In this document: positions 10,937 to 23,900 of the stretch, piece after piece
Layout of the letters: every line of letters starts with the position of its first letter
Position numbering within the stretch: the stretch's first letter is position 1
NCBI RefSeq assembly: GCF_001540865.1
Contig: NC_033621.1
Location: forward strand, 310,001-374,000
Origin: Ananas comosus
Lineage: Eukaryota > Streptophyta > Magnoliopsida > Poales > Bromeliaceae
Reading direction: 5' to 3'
DNA length: 64,000 nt
Position numbers and translations under genes: made by a program
Notes under the pieces: generated by a model
Seen by the model: only the letters and a program-made list of their open reading frames with translations
The model's database searches: none
Told to the model about the DNA's origin: nothing

Positions 10937-11449
10937 GCACGCGACTTCTTTATTCACATTTTCAGTTTGTTAAGATTAGTTAGAGCATTATCATTCTTTT
11001 AGGTGTGGTGTAATTTAGTGCATAGGGCATGCAGATGGGATACAAAGTAAAATATATATGTTGAATGTATAGAGTGGAAGCAGTTTCTATTCAATTGAAA
11101 TTTAATTTAGACAACTGCAAGCTAGTGGTTTGCAAAATGCTTCATAATTAATCAGGAGCTATTATCATAATAATGAATTGCGCACATAAGTGAATAATTA
11201 GTACAGTATAAAATAGCACATTAAATCGGCAATATGGTAATTAATTAATAGTTGGATAAATTTTCTACATCTATCTATATTTTAGATTAGGACTTATTTT
11301 CTTAAGAATTTAGAATTGATATGTTTTTTTTTTTCTTGAAGGTAACATGAGGATAAATATGTTAAATTAAAATTATAAGCTAGCACTTACGTATGTAAAT
11401 AACTAATTTTGCATGGCAACCTGAAAAATTTAACTCTATACTAACTTAA

Positions 11450-12135
11450 GAATCCAAGAAGGCACGCGCGCGGATGGAACTTCCAATCTAGCCACCTACG
11501 TAACAATCGTATTTAATTGATAAGTGAGTTGTCGTGCTGATGTGAATGCAAACCTAGCTTGCTCCTAGAATTATTAGATTTCTGGGATGACCAATAAAAT
11601 AACTAATTCGTCTCTTTCGGACAGTCTAGTAGGATAGACTTTGAATTAATTAAACGGGTCCTCCTCCAAAAAATTAAAAAGGATAAACAAAAAAAGAAGA
11701 GACGAGTACTTCATGCATGCATCTGGATGAAGAACAAAATGAAATATACAATTATAATTAATGAACGAATGATAGCTCTTCCAAGTCTTTGCCCAAATAA
11801 GTCAGCTACAGCCACAAACAACCCTTGTGTTTTTTTTCTTTTTTTCTTTTTTTCCTTTAATTTATAGGCAAGGAAATTTGAGTTCTTTAATGCAATGTCG
11901 ATCCAAATCGCTAGGCTGTCAGAAACAGTCGAAGACTTTCGTTAATCATTTCACACATCCATAATTGAAGGGTCAGGGTTCACATTCACACGCAACTTCT
12001 TTTTTAATTCGAGCTCTCACTGATTTTCCATTTATTAGATTTTGTTAGATATTAATTGGAGCATTATCGACTTATTTTGTTGTGGTCTAATTTAATACCT
12101 AAGTATGTATGTTAAGTATGAATGTGTGATCATAA
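11450..12135. repeat. direct duplication, copy 2
   Basis: Uninterrupted version of copy 1. At the point where copy 1 holds the LINE it reads CACACGCAACTTCTTTTTTA, so it represents the empty site. No gene is seen. Confidence 0.75.
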
Positions 12136-12214
12136 TAGCAAAATATGAAGGGTAGATATTATGTCGAGTAATCTCTCAAAAAAAAAAGTTAAGTATTTAA
12201 TTCTTTGTAAGGTA

Positions 12215-12440
12215 CTATTCAACTCTCTGATCGTAGTCATCTACGGTGCACTCAAATATGAACATATGTGGTATGGTCTAAAATAAGTGCAAAATGTCAA
12301 TTAATCAATTTCGTAGGAGTTTTTGTGTGATATATTTTATCTTCTTACACTTGAATTAGTCCGGATTAGGAACGTAACCTTCTGATGACTTTGTTTGGCA
12401 AAGACTAAAGAGTTTGAATTCTTTGTTTTTTTTGGGGGTT
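12215..12440. repeat. inverted duplication, right arm
   Basis: Reverse complement of the sequence at about 7115-7375; see the left arm for the shared motifs. The pair encloses direct copies 1 and 2. Confidence 0.75.
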
Positions 12441-12829
12441 TATTGTTGAATTAAGAACTTAATTGCAAGTTTAGTAAGTACATTGGCTACAATAATGGTT
12501 GAAAAATGAAATAACTAAGAAAATTCCAAACAAAAAAGATGAAGGAAAAATATATATATACTGAAATCAACAAGTTATATCCGATGTTTTTAAAAATAAA
12601 AAAAAAAAAAAAAAAATCTACATGCATCCAGCTATGCTTCCAGATAATATTGATATTTACATATACATCCACCCTGCTGCAAAGATAGATATATACGCGA
12701 CTAATTTAATTGGATGCATGTATCTTGCTCTTAGCCTCTTAGACTCCACTGCAAAAATCCCTCCTAATTAATTACTGATCTATCGACTCTGCAGTAGTTT
12801 AATTATAATCCAAGGAGGTGTATTACCAT

Positions 12830-12977
12830 TTAAGCCAGCCACGTGAGTAACAATCACGAGCATTTTTTATGAGAGAGTTGTTGCATGTGCACATTCATGA
12901 ATGTGAACCTTAGACTTGCTCTAGAATTACTAATATCTGGAACGATTAATAAAATACTTGTCCGTTTCGGCAGCATC

Positions 12978-13023
<46 letters not shown>

Positions 13024-13140
13024 TAGATAGAGAGAGAGAGAGAGAGATTGACTTCGGATTAATTAACGGGTCCTCGTCCAAAAAATAAAATAAAAGGAGA
13101 AAATGACAAATGTTGAAAAGAAGAGAATCTAATAGCGTAG
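12830..13140. repeat. direct duplication, copy 3 (partial)
   Basis: Matches the first third of copies 1 and 2 (GTAACAATCACGAGC, CTTGTCCGTTTCGG, GATTAATTAACGGGTCCTCG, TCCAAAAAAT). It is interrupted by (TA)n and (GA)n at about 12981-13046. Confidence 0.7.
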
Positions 13141-13147
13141 ACTACAA

Positions 13148-13188
<41 letters not shown>

Positions 13189-13678
13189 TAATTAAATTTT
13201 TTCACATCATCAGCCGTCCCCGGTACAAGTATTAAAGCGGTCGATAATTGGTAACCAAAATTTTAAATTTAAAGTCTAATAGCTTTAGCTTTTCAACTAA
13301 ATAAATTTCTTTTTAAAAAAATTAAATATATCTTTCTCTCTCGACAAAATTAAAAAGGGCACCATATTATCCCATTGTATTAATGTTCTATATAAGTAGT
13401 ATCATAGGAGTAGGCAGCACTACTCTTTTATCCGGTTCACCAAATTTTTGAATACCAATTATCAAATTCTTAACCATGTATGCACATGATAGATGGCAAG
13501 AGACTTGTATATAGAAAATAGAGAGAATACATAATAGAGAATAGGCCAGGCACATGCATAATATATGAGTAAAATAATCGAATTGCATTTCCGCGTAAGT
13601 TGGTTCACGTAAGATCAGCATATTATTATAGATGGGGAAAACAAAGACGAAAAAGACTTCTACCCCAGCTTCCACACC
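13141..13678. other. upstream region of the RHD3-like gene
   Basis: Contains (TA)n at 13150-13185 and ordinary AT-rich sequence. No gene was found between the repeats and the TATA-like motif at 13679. Confidence 0.5.
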
Positions 13679-13688
13679 TATATATAGT
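13679..13688 (+). promoter_or_regulatory. TATA-like motif upstream of the RHD3-like gene
   Basis: CTATATATAG lies about 95-100 bp before the chosen ATG at 13782. This leaves room for a transcription start near 13715 and a short leader. It is inferred from position and motif only. Confidence 0.4.
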
Positions 13689-13781
13689 TAGCCTTCTTAA
13701 TTATCAAGGAGAGACCAAAGACGAAGCATTTCGTAATAACTTGGACTTGATACATTAGTATCTATATATCACTTGTTGCAT

Positions 13782-14207
13782 ATGGAACATAACCCAAGCA
13801 ACGCTCAGAAATCTTCCGGGATTGCGGCTATAACTCCTAACATAACGGATCCCAACATGGACGCGCATGCTCTGCTAGCCCGCTTGCAAGTATTGGCCGG
13901 CACCGGTGGTGGTGCCGGGCAGGTGGACGTGAACAGCTTGCTGAGCAATCTAATGCAGCAGCTGGCCGTGCCCGCTCATGCACAGGAGCAGCAGCAGGAG
14001 CAAGAGCAGGAGCCGATGTGCGTGGCGGGGCCCATACAGATGATCTGCGGGGCCAGCACCTTCTTCGAGCACAACGTCCATGACTTCATGCTCTCTGCTA
14101 AGGAGATCGCCCCCGCCAGCACCGACTACGCCGTCGTATCCATCATCGGCGCCCACAGCAGTGGTACATAATTATCTCTTCTCTGCTCTTCTCTTCTCTT
14201 CTCTTTG

Positions 14208-14268
<61 letters not shown>

Positions 14269-17155
14269 CGCTTTTTTTTAAAAAAAAGAAAAGAGAAGAA
14301 AAGAAAAGGAGAGAGTAGTATTAATTTGTCCGTGTGTATATCTTTAATTTTATTTTTATATTTTTTTAAAAGATAGGTAGCACACTATTCGCTTCGTTTA
14401 TTTTATTTAAAAATAAATTTAGCTCGAAATGTGAATCAACTAGGTTGTTCTATAGACGGTCGGTATATCTTTAATAAATCGCGCGTATGTACGTACGTAC
14501 GTACCCTCCAGAGTCCGGAGTATAAAACTTTGTCTATTTTTTTAATTTACTTCTTTGCCCTTGAAGAAGGGCCGTATTTACATGCATAAACCTCATGCCG
14601 CTCTCCGTTCGCGTCGCCCTGTACACAAATAGTGTCCCCGCCGCGAGTCGCCGGCCCTAGAGCCCGACCCGGCCCGGTCGCGGTGGCGGGTCATGGATCA
14701 CGTGACCGTTAACCCGCCACGCTTCCTCCTCGTCGCACCGTTTCATTCCACATGCGCGGCGACTTGTTCGTTATCGACGGAAGATGAAATTAGAGGGGCT
14801 ACTTCAATTCTTCTTCTTCTTCTTCTTCTTCTTAATTTTAAGTTATTCTCTTCCTTGATTATGTAGTGTAGCGTGTGATGATCTTTCATTTGTTTACTAG
14901 TAGTACACTACTTTCTTATATCTTCTCGACTGATGAATCCCATGGAATTACATTCGGATTTGATTCCAAAGGGAGCGTAAGTTTCTTCTTTTGGTATGTT
15001 CATTACACACAGTATTAATTATTGTTTGCCCGTATTGATATTGTTCATAATCTGGAAAGGAAAGTGGATTCATGCTTTTATTGTTGTGTGCTGAGTCCCT
15101 GCCTAAGGAACTAATCTATCGTAGCTCAAAATTTCCCCTTTGCCCCCGCCCTTTTCGTGTCCTGGGGAATCCTTTTACAAGGCCTGTTTGTCTGTGGAGC
15201 CTGAAATGTGGATATATTAAGCAAAATGTTTCAATTTTAGCATCGCAATCTGATTACTGGCAAGCGCATTTTTGTCTATTTTGATTTCTGAAATCTATTT
15301 TACCTGAGCTAGGCTTACTATTCGTTTTCTTCTTACCCCTTCTCATTCAACCATGACCCTAGCTAATACAACCATAAATTGTGTGTGTGTGTGTGCGCGC
15401 GCGTGTTTTGATGGTGTTTGATCCTTGCTTCTCTGTTTCTTTCTGCAGGGAAAAGCTATTTGCTGAACCGCCTTTTCGGGACCAACTTTCAGGTGATGGA
15501 TGCCGCTAAAAGGAGGTAATGCGCTTATCAGCTGTTACTTAAATCGAGTCAAACTTTCAAATTTCAGTTTGCATCATCGTATGCATTGTTTTGGCACTAG
15601 ACCTTTATTGGGACTTTACTGTTGTTAGCCGGGCCACAAAAAGTGTCCGTAATGGACTTAACACTCAGAAAGTTATAAAAGATTATTAGCCATCTCATGT
15701 TAACCTTGCTTTGAATTATTACTTGAATCCCACTTCAAGAAGCATAAAGGATGTTTTTTTTTTTTTCCCAGGGGACAAACCACCAAAGGAGTGTGGCTCT
15801 CAAGGTGCACAAAACCATCCATGTTGGTTATGGATGTCGAGGGGTTTGATGGAAGAGAAAGAGGGGAGGTATTTCTTCCTTTGCAAGCCCTTTGTGAATC
15901 TCTTCCGTGGTTGGTGTAAAATAAGCTGCTTTTTTGTTTCCCTTCGGCAGCATTTCTTTCCATGATCTTTCTTCTTTTTTTTTTTTTTGTTCCAGCATGC
16001 AGTGAACTGCCATGAATAGAAGAAAAGTAACTTAACTACTAGCTTATAATTTGATAGAAAGCATTTATGAAACTCTTAAACTGGTCTAGATGCATGCTCA
16101 TGGTTCTTGCATAAATGCCTTATTTGGTAATGAACAAGCTTCAAAAATTAATCAAAAAAATACTGGTTGTTTTGGTTCTCATGCAGTGCATTTTCCTTTT
16201 TTCTTGCATTTCCCATTAGACTACCTACATACCAGGTAATAAATTCCATTTGTTACAAGCACATATAGATATGAAGTCAAAATTCTTATTCTCATCCTTC
16301 TATCCTACCCTATGTTTTGTGGGATGACTTCATCGGCCTGAGAATTAATGTGATTCGTGGTTCCTATGTAGTGGGCATGTTTATTCTACTTATTTTAATC
16401 CAACCCAACATGTTTAGTGTGGTACCATGGTTGGCCGTGTCATATAGTAACTAAACTCTCATATGATGTGATTCTATATATATTTATCTTTCAAATATTG
16501 TTTTCTAGGCTTAGGCCTTGTTAATGTTTGCGGTGTCTGTAAGCACCCTCTTTCATACATTTGAAGACCAAAATATTGCCAATGGAGAAACAAGTAGCTG
16601 CTTGTTTTTCTGGTGGCAGTTCCCTCCACTATTTTATAGAATCAAAGTAGGGAGGATTGAAAGTGCCTTCAGACTTTCTAGGCCTTCCAAAGCATAAAAG
16701 TGGGTGCTTTTAGACACCTTAATCCCAAACTAAGCCTTATTTCAACTGATGACTAATCTTTTCTCTCTGTAATAGGATGACACATTATATGAAAAGCGAG
16801 CTGCTCTCTTTTCGTTAACTATCTCGGATCTTATGATGGTGAACATGTTAGTCCGTGTTCTTGTTCTGATATGTAAAGAATCTTCTTTTAATAAGATGCA
16901 CATAATTTTGAAATCTATTCTATTACTTTAGGTGGCTACGAGATATCGGCCGACAACATGGTGGTTGCATTCCACTTTTCAAGACAATATTTCGGGTATG
17001 TCTTACTTGCAATTTCAAATATTCTAGCACTTAAGTTTTCAATATAGAAAGCCTTTCAATACTGTAGAGTATTCCTAACAGTATTATTGTCAATCCCAAT
17101 GCCTTGTTTGATGTGGAAGCACCCAGGACACTGTGCTTCTAAAGCACCACAAACA

Positions 17156-17208
<53 letters not shown>

Positions 17209-20200
17209 TATGTGTATATATTACACCCAAATGAAAAAGAAGCTCTTTTCTTATTTTGAAATTTCTTAAATTCACCTTTATGGCAGGAAAGAGCAAAGCT
17301 GGAGCCCAGTAAAACTAGAGTATTAGTCATTGTACGCGACTACGATTATGAGGTTTGTGAATCATATCTGAATCTTAGTTTATTTCCATCTGATTATCAT
17401 CCTGTGCTTATTTTTCCTGTTTTCCCCTGGCAGACTCCAATGGAAACTTTACAGAACAACTTGGTCACACAGATGGAAGAGGTACATATTCTTACTTATA
17501 CCTTTTTAGCATATTGCAATGTGTAATTTTATCTCTATGCTGCAGATATGGGAGTCGGTGAACAAACAACCTGGTAAAGAAAATAAACTGTTCAGTGACT
17601 ACATTGAGGTGAGCCAACATATTAGGTGTAGCTCTATAGAGGTTCTTATTTTCAACATCTTCTTTCTTGTATGTATATTTCTCATCATCACTTTTTTTTT
17701 TTTTGTGAAGGTGACGGTATTTGCTTTACCTGACAGACTTCTAGTACAAGATTTCAAAGAAAAGGTATGTAGTATTTTAAGTTTCAAAAGTATCAGAAAG
17801 GATGCAGAAGTTCAGATTTTGATAAGAACTGTTAAAGAATATGAAACAATCATTATTCTCCAAAAGCTTAAGCTATCAGAAAACGGTGTTTCAATGTTTA
17901 TTTTCAACATTTCTCTTTACGTCTAGGCTAGAAACTTTTCGAAAGGCCCAAGATGTGAAACTAAATTAAATGAGAGGAAGTTAAATAATGCTAGGACTGT
18001 AGCGGGACTCGAACTCAAAATTTTTTGTTTTAATACCATGTTAAAGAATATGAAATAACTATTATTCTCCAAAAGCTTAAGCAATTAGAGGACGATGTTC
18101 TCAATATTTATATTCAACAACAACAAATGAGTAACTAGTTCCAAAATTGAAATTATTGGTTTGATCAAAAATTCCCCCCATGGTATCAGTTTTAGAGAAT
18201 CAAAACTAGTAGGTTAAAACTTTTGTCATGTGTGAACCATTTACATCTATTACTTATGATATCATTGTGTCAAGAAGCATGTTATCCAAATGTTGAGCAA
18301 TTTTCAAGAAAAAACACATGAAAAGAAAAATTATATTACTTCTTTAAAAGGATCTTCATGTATATAAGATATTTTATTGGCTACCTTTTCAGTGTATAGA
18401 AGGATTTACATTCATGGGGCCCATGAAGTTTATAATCTTAACAATAGCTAGAGCAGAATTTTAAAATTTATTTTCTCTAACAAAATTAATATTGTGTCTG
18501 ATAATATTCAACATAAAGAAGTCATCTTTTAATATTTCAATGTTCTTTAATTCTTACATCGCATTTATAAAACAACCCTTGCTGCGCTGGATCATTATGT
18601 TTAGTAGATATTTATCAAAATAACATTTTAATAATATATTAGTCTTAACTTTGGTTCCTTATGGCCTCCTCAAATTTCACGTTATTCCTATTTAACATTT
18701 TAATTAACTTGCCTTTAGTGGCTTTGTGGATTAATTTTACATTTGATTATTCTCCAGGTGACAAACTTGAGGAACTGGTTTTCCAAGGGAGGTCTTGCGG
18801 AGCTCCAACAGGACAAGGTCGCAGCATCAGGATTTGCGTTCAGTGCAAAAGGGATATGGGAAACCATTAAACAAAACAAGCAACTTGACCTGCCAGCTCA
18901 CAGGGTATTCTTCTGATTATTTGGTTTTAGAGGTCACTTCAATCTTAACAATTATTTTTCATGCGAATTAACCAGCACACAATTTGATGGCATTTTATAT
19001 CTAGATCCTAGTGTCTACCAGCATCTGTGAAAGAATTGTTAGGGAAAATCTTGATGCTTTGGCATTACATGAGGTACTCCCTATTCTTTTATATGGTTCT
19101 TGTCATGTTTCCTTTGTATCTCTCATAACGCCTCTTCCTGTTTTGCCTTCTGCTGTACGGTAGGATTATATGTCTATGAAGAGTGGAGCACAATATTCTC
19201 CAAAGGAATTCAGCACAAAGCTGGAGGGACTTCTAGAGTGCGTGTTGGCAAGGTAAGACATTCTGTCCCTATAAACGGGATTAAATAAAATGCATATGAA
19301 CACAGTAGCTATTGCTCTTAATGTGTTTCTTTACCTTCTCTGCTACATGCACAATTCTTGTCTGAAAAGTATGTTGGTACTTGGTAAAGTGAAGTTGTTT
19401 TTACACGCAAGTTTTATATTATCCATTCATTCTCTGCATGAACGCATGCAGAAATAACTAGGCAAAGCCTAAAAAACGTGAGAGAAATAAAAGAAAATAT
19501 CTATCTACTCTCTTATTATGAACAAACAAACTGAGATAAAAGCAGATTTCTTCTCGTCTATTTGAAAATCAAAGAGCGTCTGACAGTCTTTGAAGTGAAT
19601 AAGTGATATTTCTATCATATAAATGATAGTGCAAGTTTTTTTTTTTGTTCTTTCTGCTTGAGTAACAAATATTTCTGACCAATATAAATATATGATCAAG
19701 TTGTTTGACCTAGAATTGAAGCGCTCTATGTCAACTTGGCAAGACCATTTTACCATTTTGTCTTCAGTTTCTAAAAGAATATCTAATCAGTCGTCATTGC
19801 TGAATTGACCTTAATATATGCGCTTCTCTTGGCAATCGTCTAGTTACACTTGCAAATGAAGGGGTCCAAGTTCATGGTCATCTGAGGGTGTGTAAAAGCT
19901 GCATTAGTTGTAAAATAGAAGCCAGATGTTGTGGCAAACAGAAGGCCTGGAGTTACTGCTGTGGTAGGAAGCTGATGTGAGATTTTGTGCCCTAAAAGCA
20001 GAACTCTAAATGGGAACAGCTTCTAGCTGCACTAGCAAGCAGTTAAGGAATTCTAATGGAATCACTATTAAGGCTTCTTCAGCAACCATGAAAGGAAAGA
20101 GGATTTAATTCAACTTACCCTACATGATAGAAAAATATTTAATTCAAGCCCCTCCACTACCACCTAAAGAAAGATGAATGAATGAATGAAAGAAAAAGGG

Positions 20201-20902
20201 ATCGCCTTTATCCCAGCAGCAGGGGCTTGCAATATAACTGAAAAATCACTGGGTAACTTTCTCATATAAGGACTTTCTTTTTAATTTGGCTACGCCTAGG
20301 AATCAACAACATAGAAACTTTATTATTAATTACCCTTTTGCTTATTGATATCAGGACTAACAAGGATTGGTAGAACAGCAAACATCGATCTTCTTGTACT
20401 TTTGGGTACTCGTATAACTATCAAATACCATTAAAGTGACCAATTCCTGGAAGTAGGTGCTGAGGACAAAAAGTGAGAGTTACCATGTCCCTCTAATACC
20501 ACTATAAATGGTGATATTGTGTTAACAGAAACAGAAGGTTGACTTGGGATTATATGAAAAAGCACCTGCATCTTTAGTTCATAATGAGAAAATATAATAT
20601 CTATGTTCATGCCTTTAGTTTCAACGATGTCAGGTTTTGTCATGGTTAGAGCTTGTCTATGCTTCGCATCGGAGGTCTCCTAAATAGCCCTTCCTGTAAT
20701 TGGGTTCCTTACCATTTGATCTGGAAAAATTAAAATCATCTATGCATCTATATTTGATAATGAGTGAGATTGATATACATATCACAGTATCATGATTCCG
20801 ACATATACATTATCATATCAACTGTTACACCCATAACCTGCAATTGGTGAATTTGGAGTCGATGTTCGTGATCGATCTTGCAGAGTATAGAACAGTTGTT
20901 TG

Positions 20903-20960
<58 letters not shown>

Positions 20961-23900
20961 CAGGGCTGCTGTGCTCTCAGGAGCACGGAGGCCTCCGTGC
21001 TCCTGAGCCGTTTTCGATGATGGAGTTTTCGAATCGACGATCGGCTCCGTTAAACTTGATCTAGCGTATTTAAAGTTTCTAGAAAATAATTTTTGCGATT
21101 TTTCGATATCATTTACCTAGCAATCAAAAGGATTCAAAATCAATAATTTTTAACGGCTGAAAATAAAATCCTATAAAAAGTGGTGATATAGCACTAAATT
21201 TTTCGATCAGAAATATAGATCTTGTTGTAGATAGTATAAAGAATTTTCTATCAAAATTTCATCTGATTTGAATACTTCTACATCGTTAAACTTGAAAACG
21301 GCAGATATCAACCATTAAAAATTATGGATTTTGAATCCTTTCGATCACTAGGTAAATGATATCGAAAAATCACAAAAATTATTTTCTAGAAACTTCAAAT
21401 GTGCTAGATCAAGTCTAACGGAGCCGATCGTCGATTCAAAAATTCCATCATCGAAAACGGCTCAGGAGCACGGAGACCTAGCACGGAGACCTCCGTGCTC
21501 CTGAGAGCACAGCAGCCCTGCTCTATATATATATATATAATTGATCAGCAGACTATCAAAATTCAGATTTAGAAATATTCAATAAATGACATCAACTCTT
21601 CTGATGAGTCCACTAATGAATATCCTATTTCTTATCATATATTTAACTCTTTTCCCAGTCCTCTGCATTTAAATAAGAGTAGATCTCATAATTACTTTTG
21701 GAATTATATCTAGTAGAGTTCTACATATGCTATCTCCTGCTGTTGCTTACATGATTATTTGTCTATTCCTTAGATACGATGCAGAGACTGACATGTATGA
21801 TGCAAATGTGCGAGCTGCTAAACGCCATGGGTTGGAGAATGGAACACTTCATGTGAGATACCTTTTGCTTAGTTATTAAGTTAAACTGTAATAATTGTGA
21901 TGATCAATGACTTCTAATTATGTTTTTGACAAGTGTTTAATATCCTTAAAATGTTTAAGTTTTTAACAATGCTTGATTTCATAACAGTATTTTGAAATTT
22001 TTGTACAGTGGACTGATATTTAGAAAATATGTAATTTTGAAATTCTCTTCCATGATGACTACTACAGGCAATTTGCTTTTCTGAACAATACTGTTCCCTT
22101 CCATGACGGCCGCGCTGCATACAATTTGTTTTCTAATGAATACTCTCGAGTTTTGCAATTTGTAGTTTTCATCGATTTTAGCAAGTAGGATAATTAAATA
22201 TTAGCTAGTAGGTATAAACCAAATTGGGATTGATGTGATGATCTTTCTTGTTTTAGGTAATGTCATAATGATCAACTGCCTATTCGAACTGACACGACAC
22301 TTTGATGACTTAATATATTCTTAAAATTGTGAACTACTCTCTTTCGTCTGTTTAATCAATTATATATAGCATTCGAGGCAACATAAGACATGAAACTGCA
22401 ACCCTTTTTTTTCGCTCTGATGATCATAAATTTGTAACAATGGTCAAGTTTTTTCATTCTCTTTCTTGGATATATGCAGCTTCTGGAGCCTTTTTGCAAG
22501 GATATGTTCAATCGTCTTCGCACAACAACAGCATGTGAAAGTAAAGATAAAATTGCTGCTCAATTGAGAAATGCTGATGATCCCGCCACTGCAGTTGATG
22601 CTTCAGTCCAGGCTTGCTTGAAGGAGTTCACTGAGTCATGCAAAGGTAAGTTTGTTTCTTTTAATATTACAAAATCTAGTTAATTTGCTTCCAGCCCATC
22701 TCGTAGTCAATTACTTTATGTACCTCTAGCTACAAGAAAGGCTTCTCTAGAACTTGAAAATAACATCTTATTTTGTAGTTTGGTATTTTACTCCATCTGT
22801 AGCTAAAAACCTACAAATTTGACTGCTTTTCATATTCATGGGAATTCAAAACCTGAATTCTCGTTGGCATCTTTCCCCTTGCTTAATGCTTACTCATCCT
22901 GCTAGAAGCTTAAAAATTTCCAATATTCCAGTTATGTTTATCATATTCTTGATTTGTGCTGCTTAAATTAGTTTGACTGCTAGAAAGCTCTCTTTACTTG
23001 CTGACTTTGCTCTTTGTATATTTTAGCTGCAACTGTAACTCGATTATTTTTAGTTCAGAAGTTCAACAATTCAATTATTCTCAATATCTCACAAATGGAC
23101 CATATTCCTTTTAGAGTTGAGCTCAAGATACCAAGTTCTGTGTGATGAGAACTGCAAGGAGCTGAGGAATGAGCTGACATCATTTGCTCAAATCAAGGCA
23201 GAAAGCATTAAGGTCTTTTTCTGCCATCGCTTTTCTCTTCTGTGGCATTCTATATTCAATGACACTATGTTTTGTAACAAAGCTTGTGATAATAAAAAGC
23301 CTAAATGAGCACAATGGGGACAAAGTACAGAAATGTGATTTCCATCGCAAAATTCTCCCTCATAAATTTTGGAGTTTCTCTTGGTGATGATGTTGCTTGG
23401 TTGTTTTGACTCAACAGTGGAAAAGGACGAGGAGATAAGTGTAGGCCTCTCCTATATAATGGAGGATGGCTCCTCCAATGAGTATATGTATATTTATAAA
23501 TATAATGAAGAAAAGAAACTAATAAAATGAAAAGGGAGAAGGCATGCTCGAGGCCGAGAAAACTGGTAGCTGCTGCTCTGACTAGATCCGAATTTTATAC
23601 TTTCGTGCGACCATCCAAAATCATTAGAGCTTTACAGGGTGGATACAAGCAGAAAACACATTTCATTTACTTTTCCATACACAACGGATCCTTCTAAAGT
23701 TTCTCATCCTTGTGTTTTTTCAGTAGTGCTGAATTCCTTCAATAATGTACCGTTTTCATCTTCTTACAGTTTTCCTTCTCTCTCTGCCTTTTCATATAGG
23801 AGCAACGCATGCGGGAGGAGCTGGAGCGCCAAAGAATCGAAGCTGAACGTGAAGCAAAACCAGTGAGGGAAGAAGCAGAACGTTTGAGGCAGGAAGCCGA

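Larger units (their letters stand above)
9410..11110. repeat. direct duplication, copy 1 (split by a LINE)
   Basis: 9410-9937 plus 10952-11110 match 11450-12135 in order. Shared landmarks are GATAAGTGAGTTGT, the TTTCGGAC motif, a CAGTCGAAG motif, CATAATT(C/G)AAGG and the (T)TAGAGCATTATC-type stretch beyond the LINE. The interruption at 9938-10951 is a LINE with its target-site duplication. No coding sequence is apparent in the repeat itself. Confidence 0.75.

Noticed and set aside
17519..17926. 135-codon frame across exons 8-9 of the RHD3-like gene
   Set aside because: Reads through introns; only the pieces between splice sites match the GTPase family.
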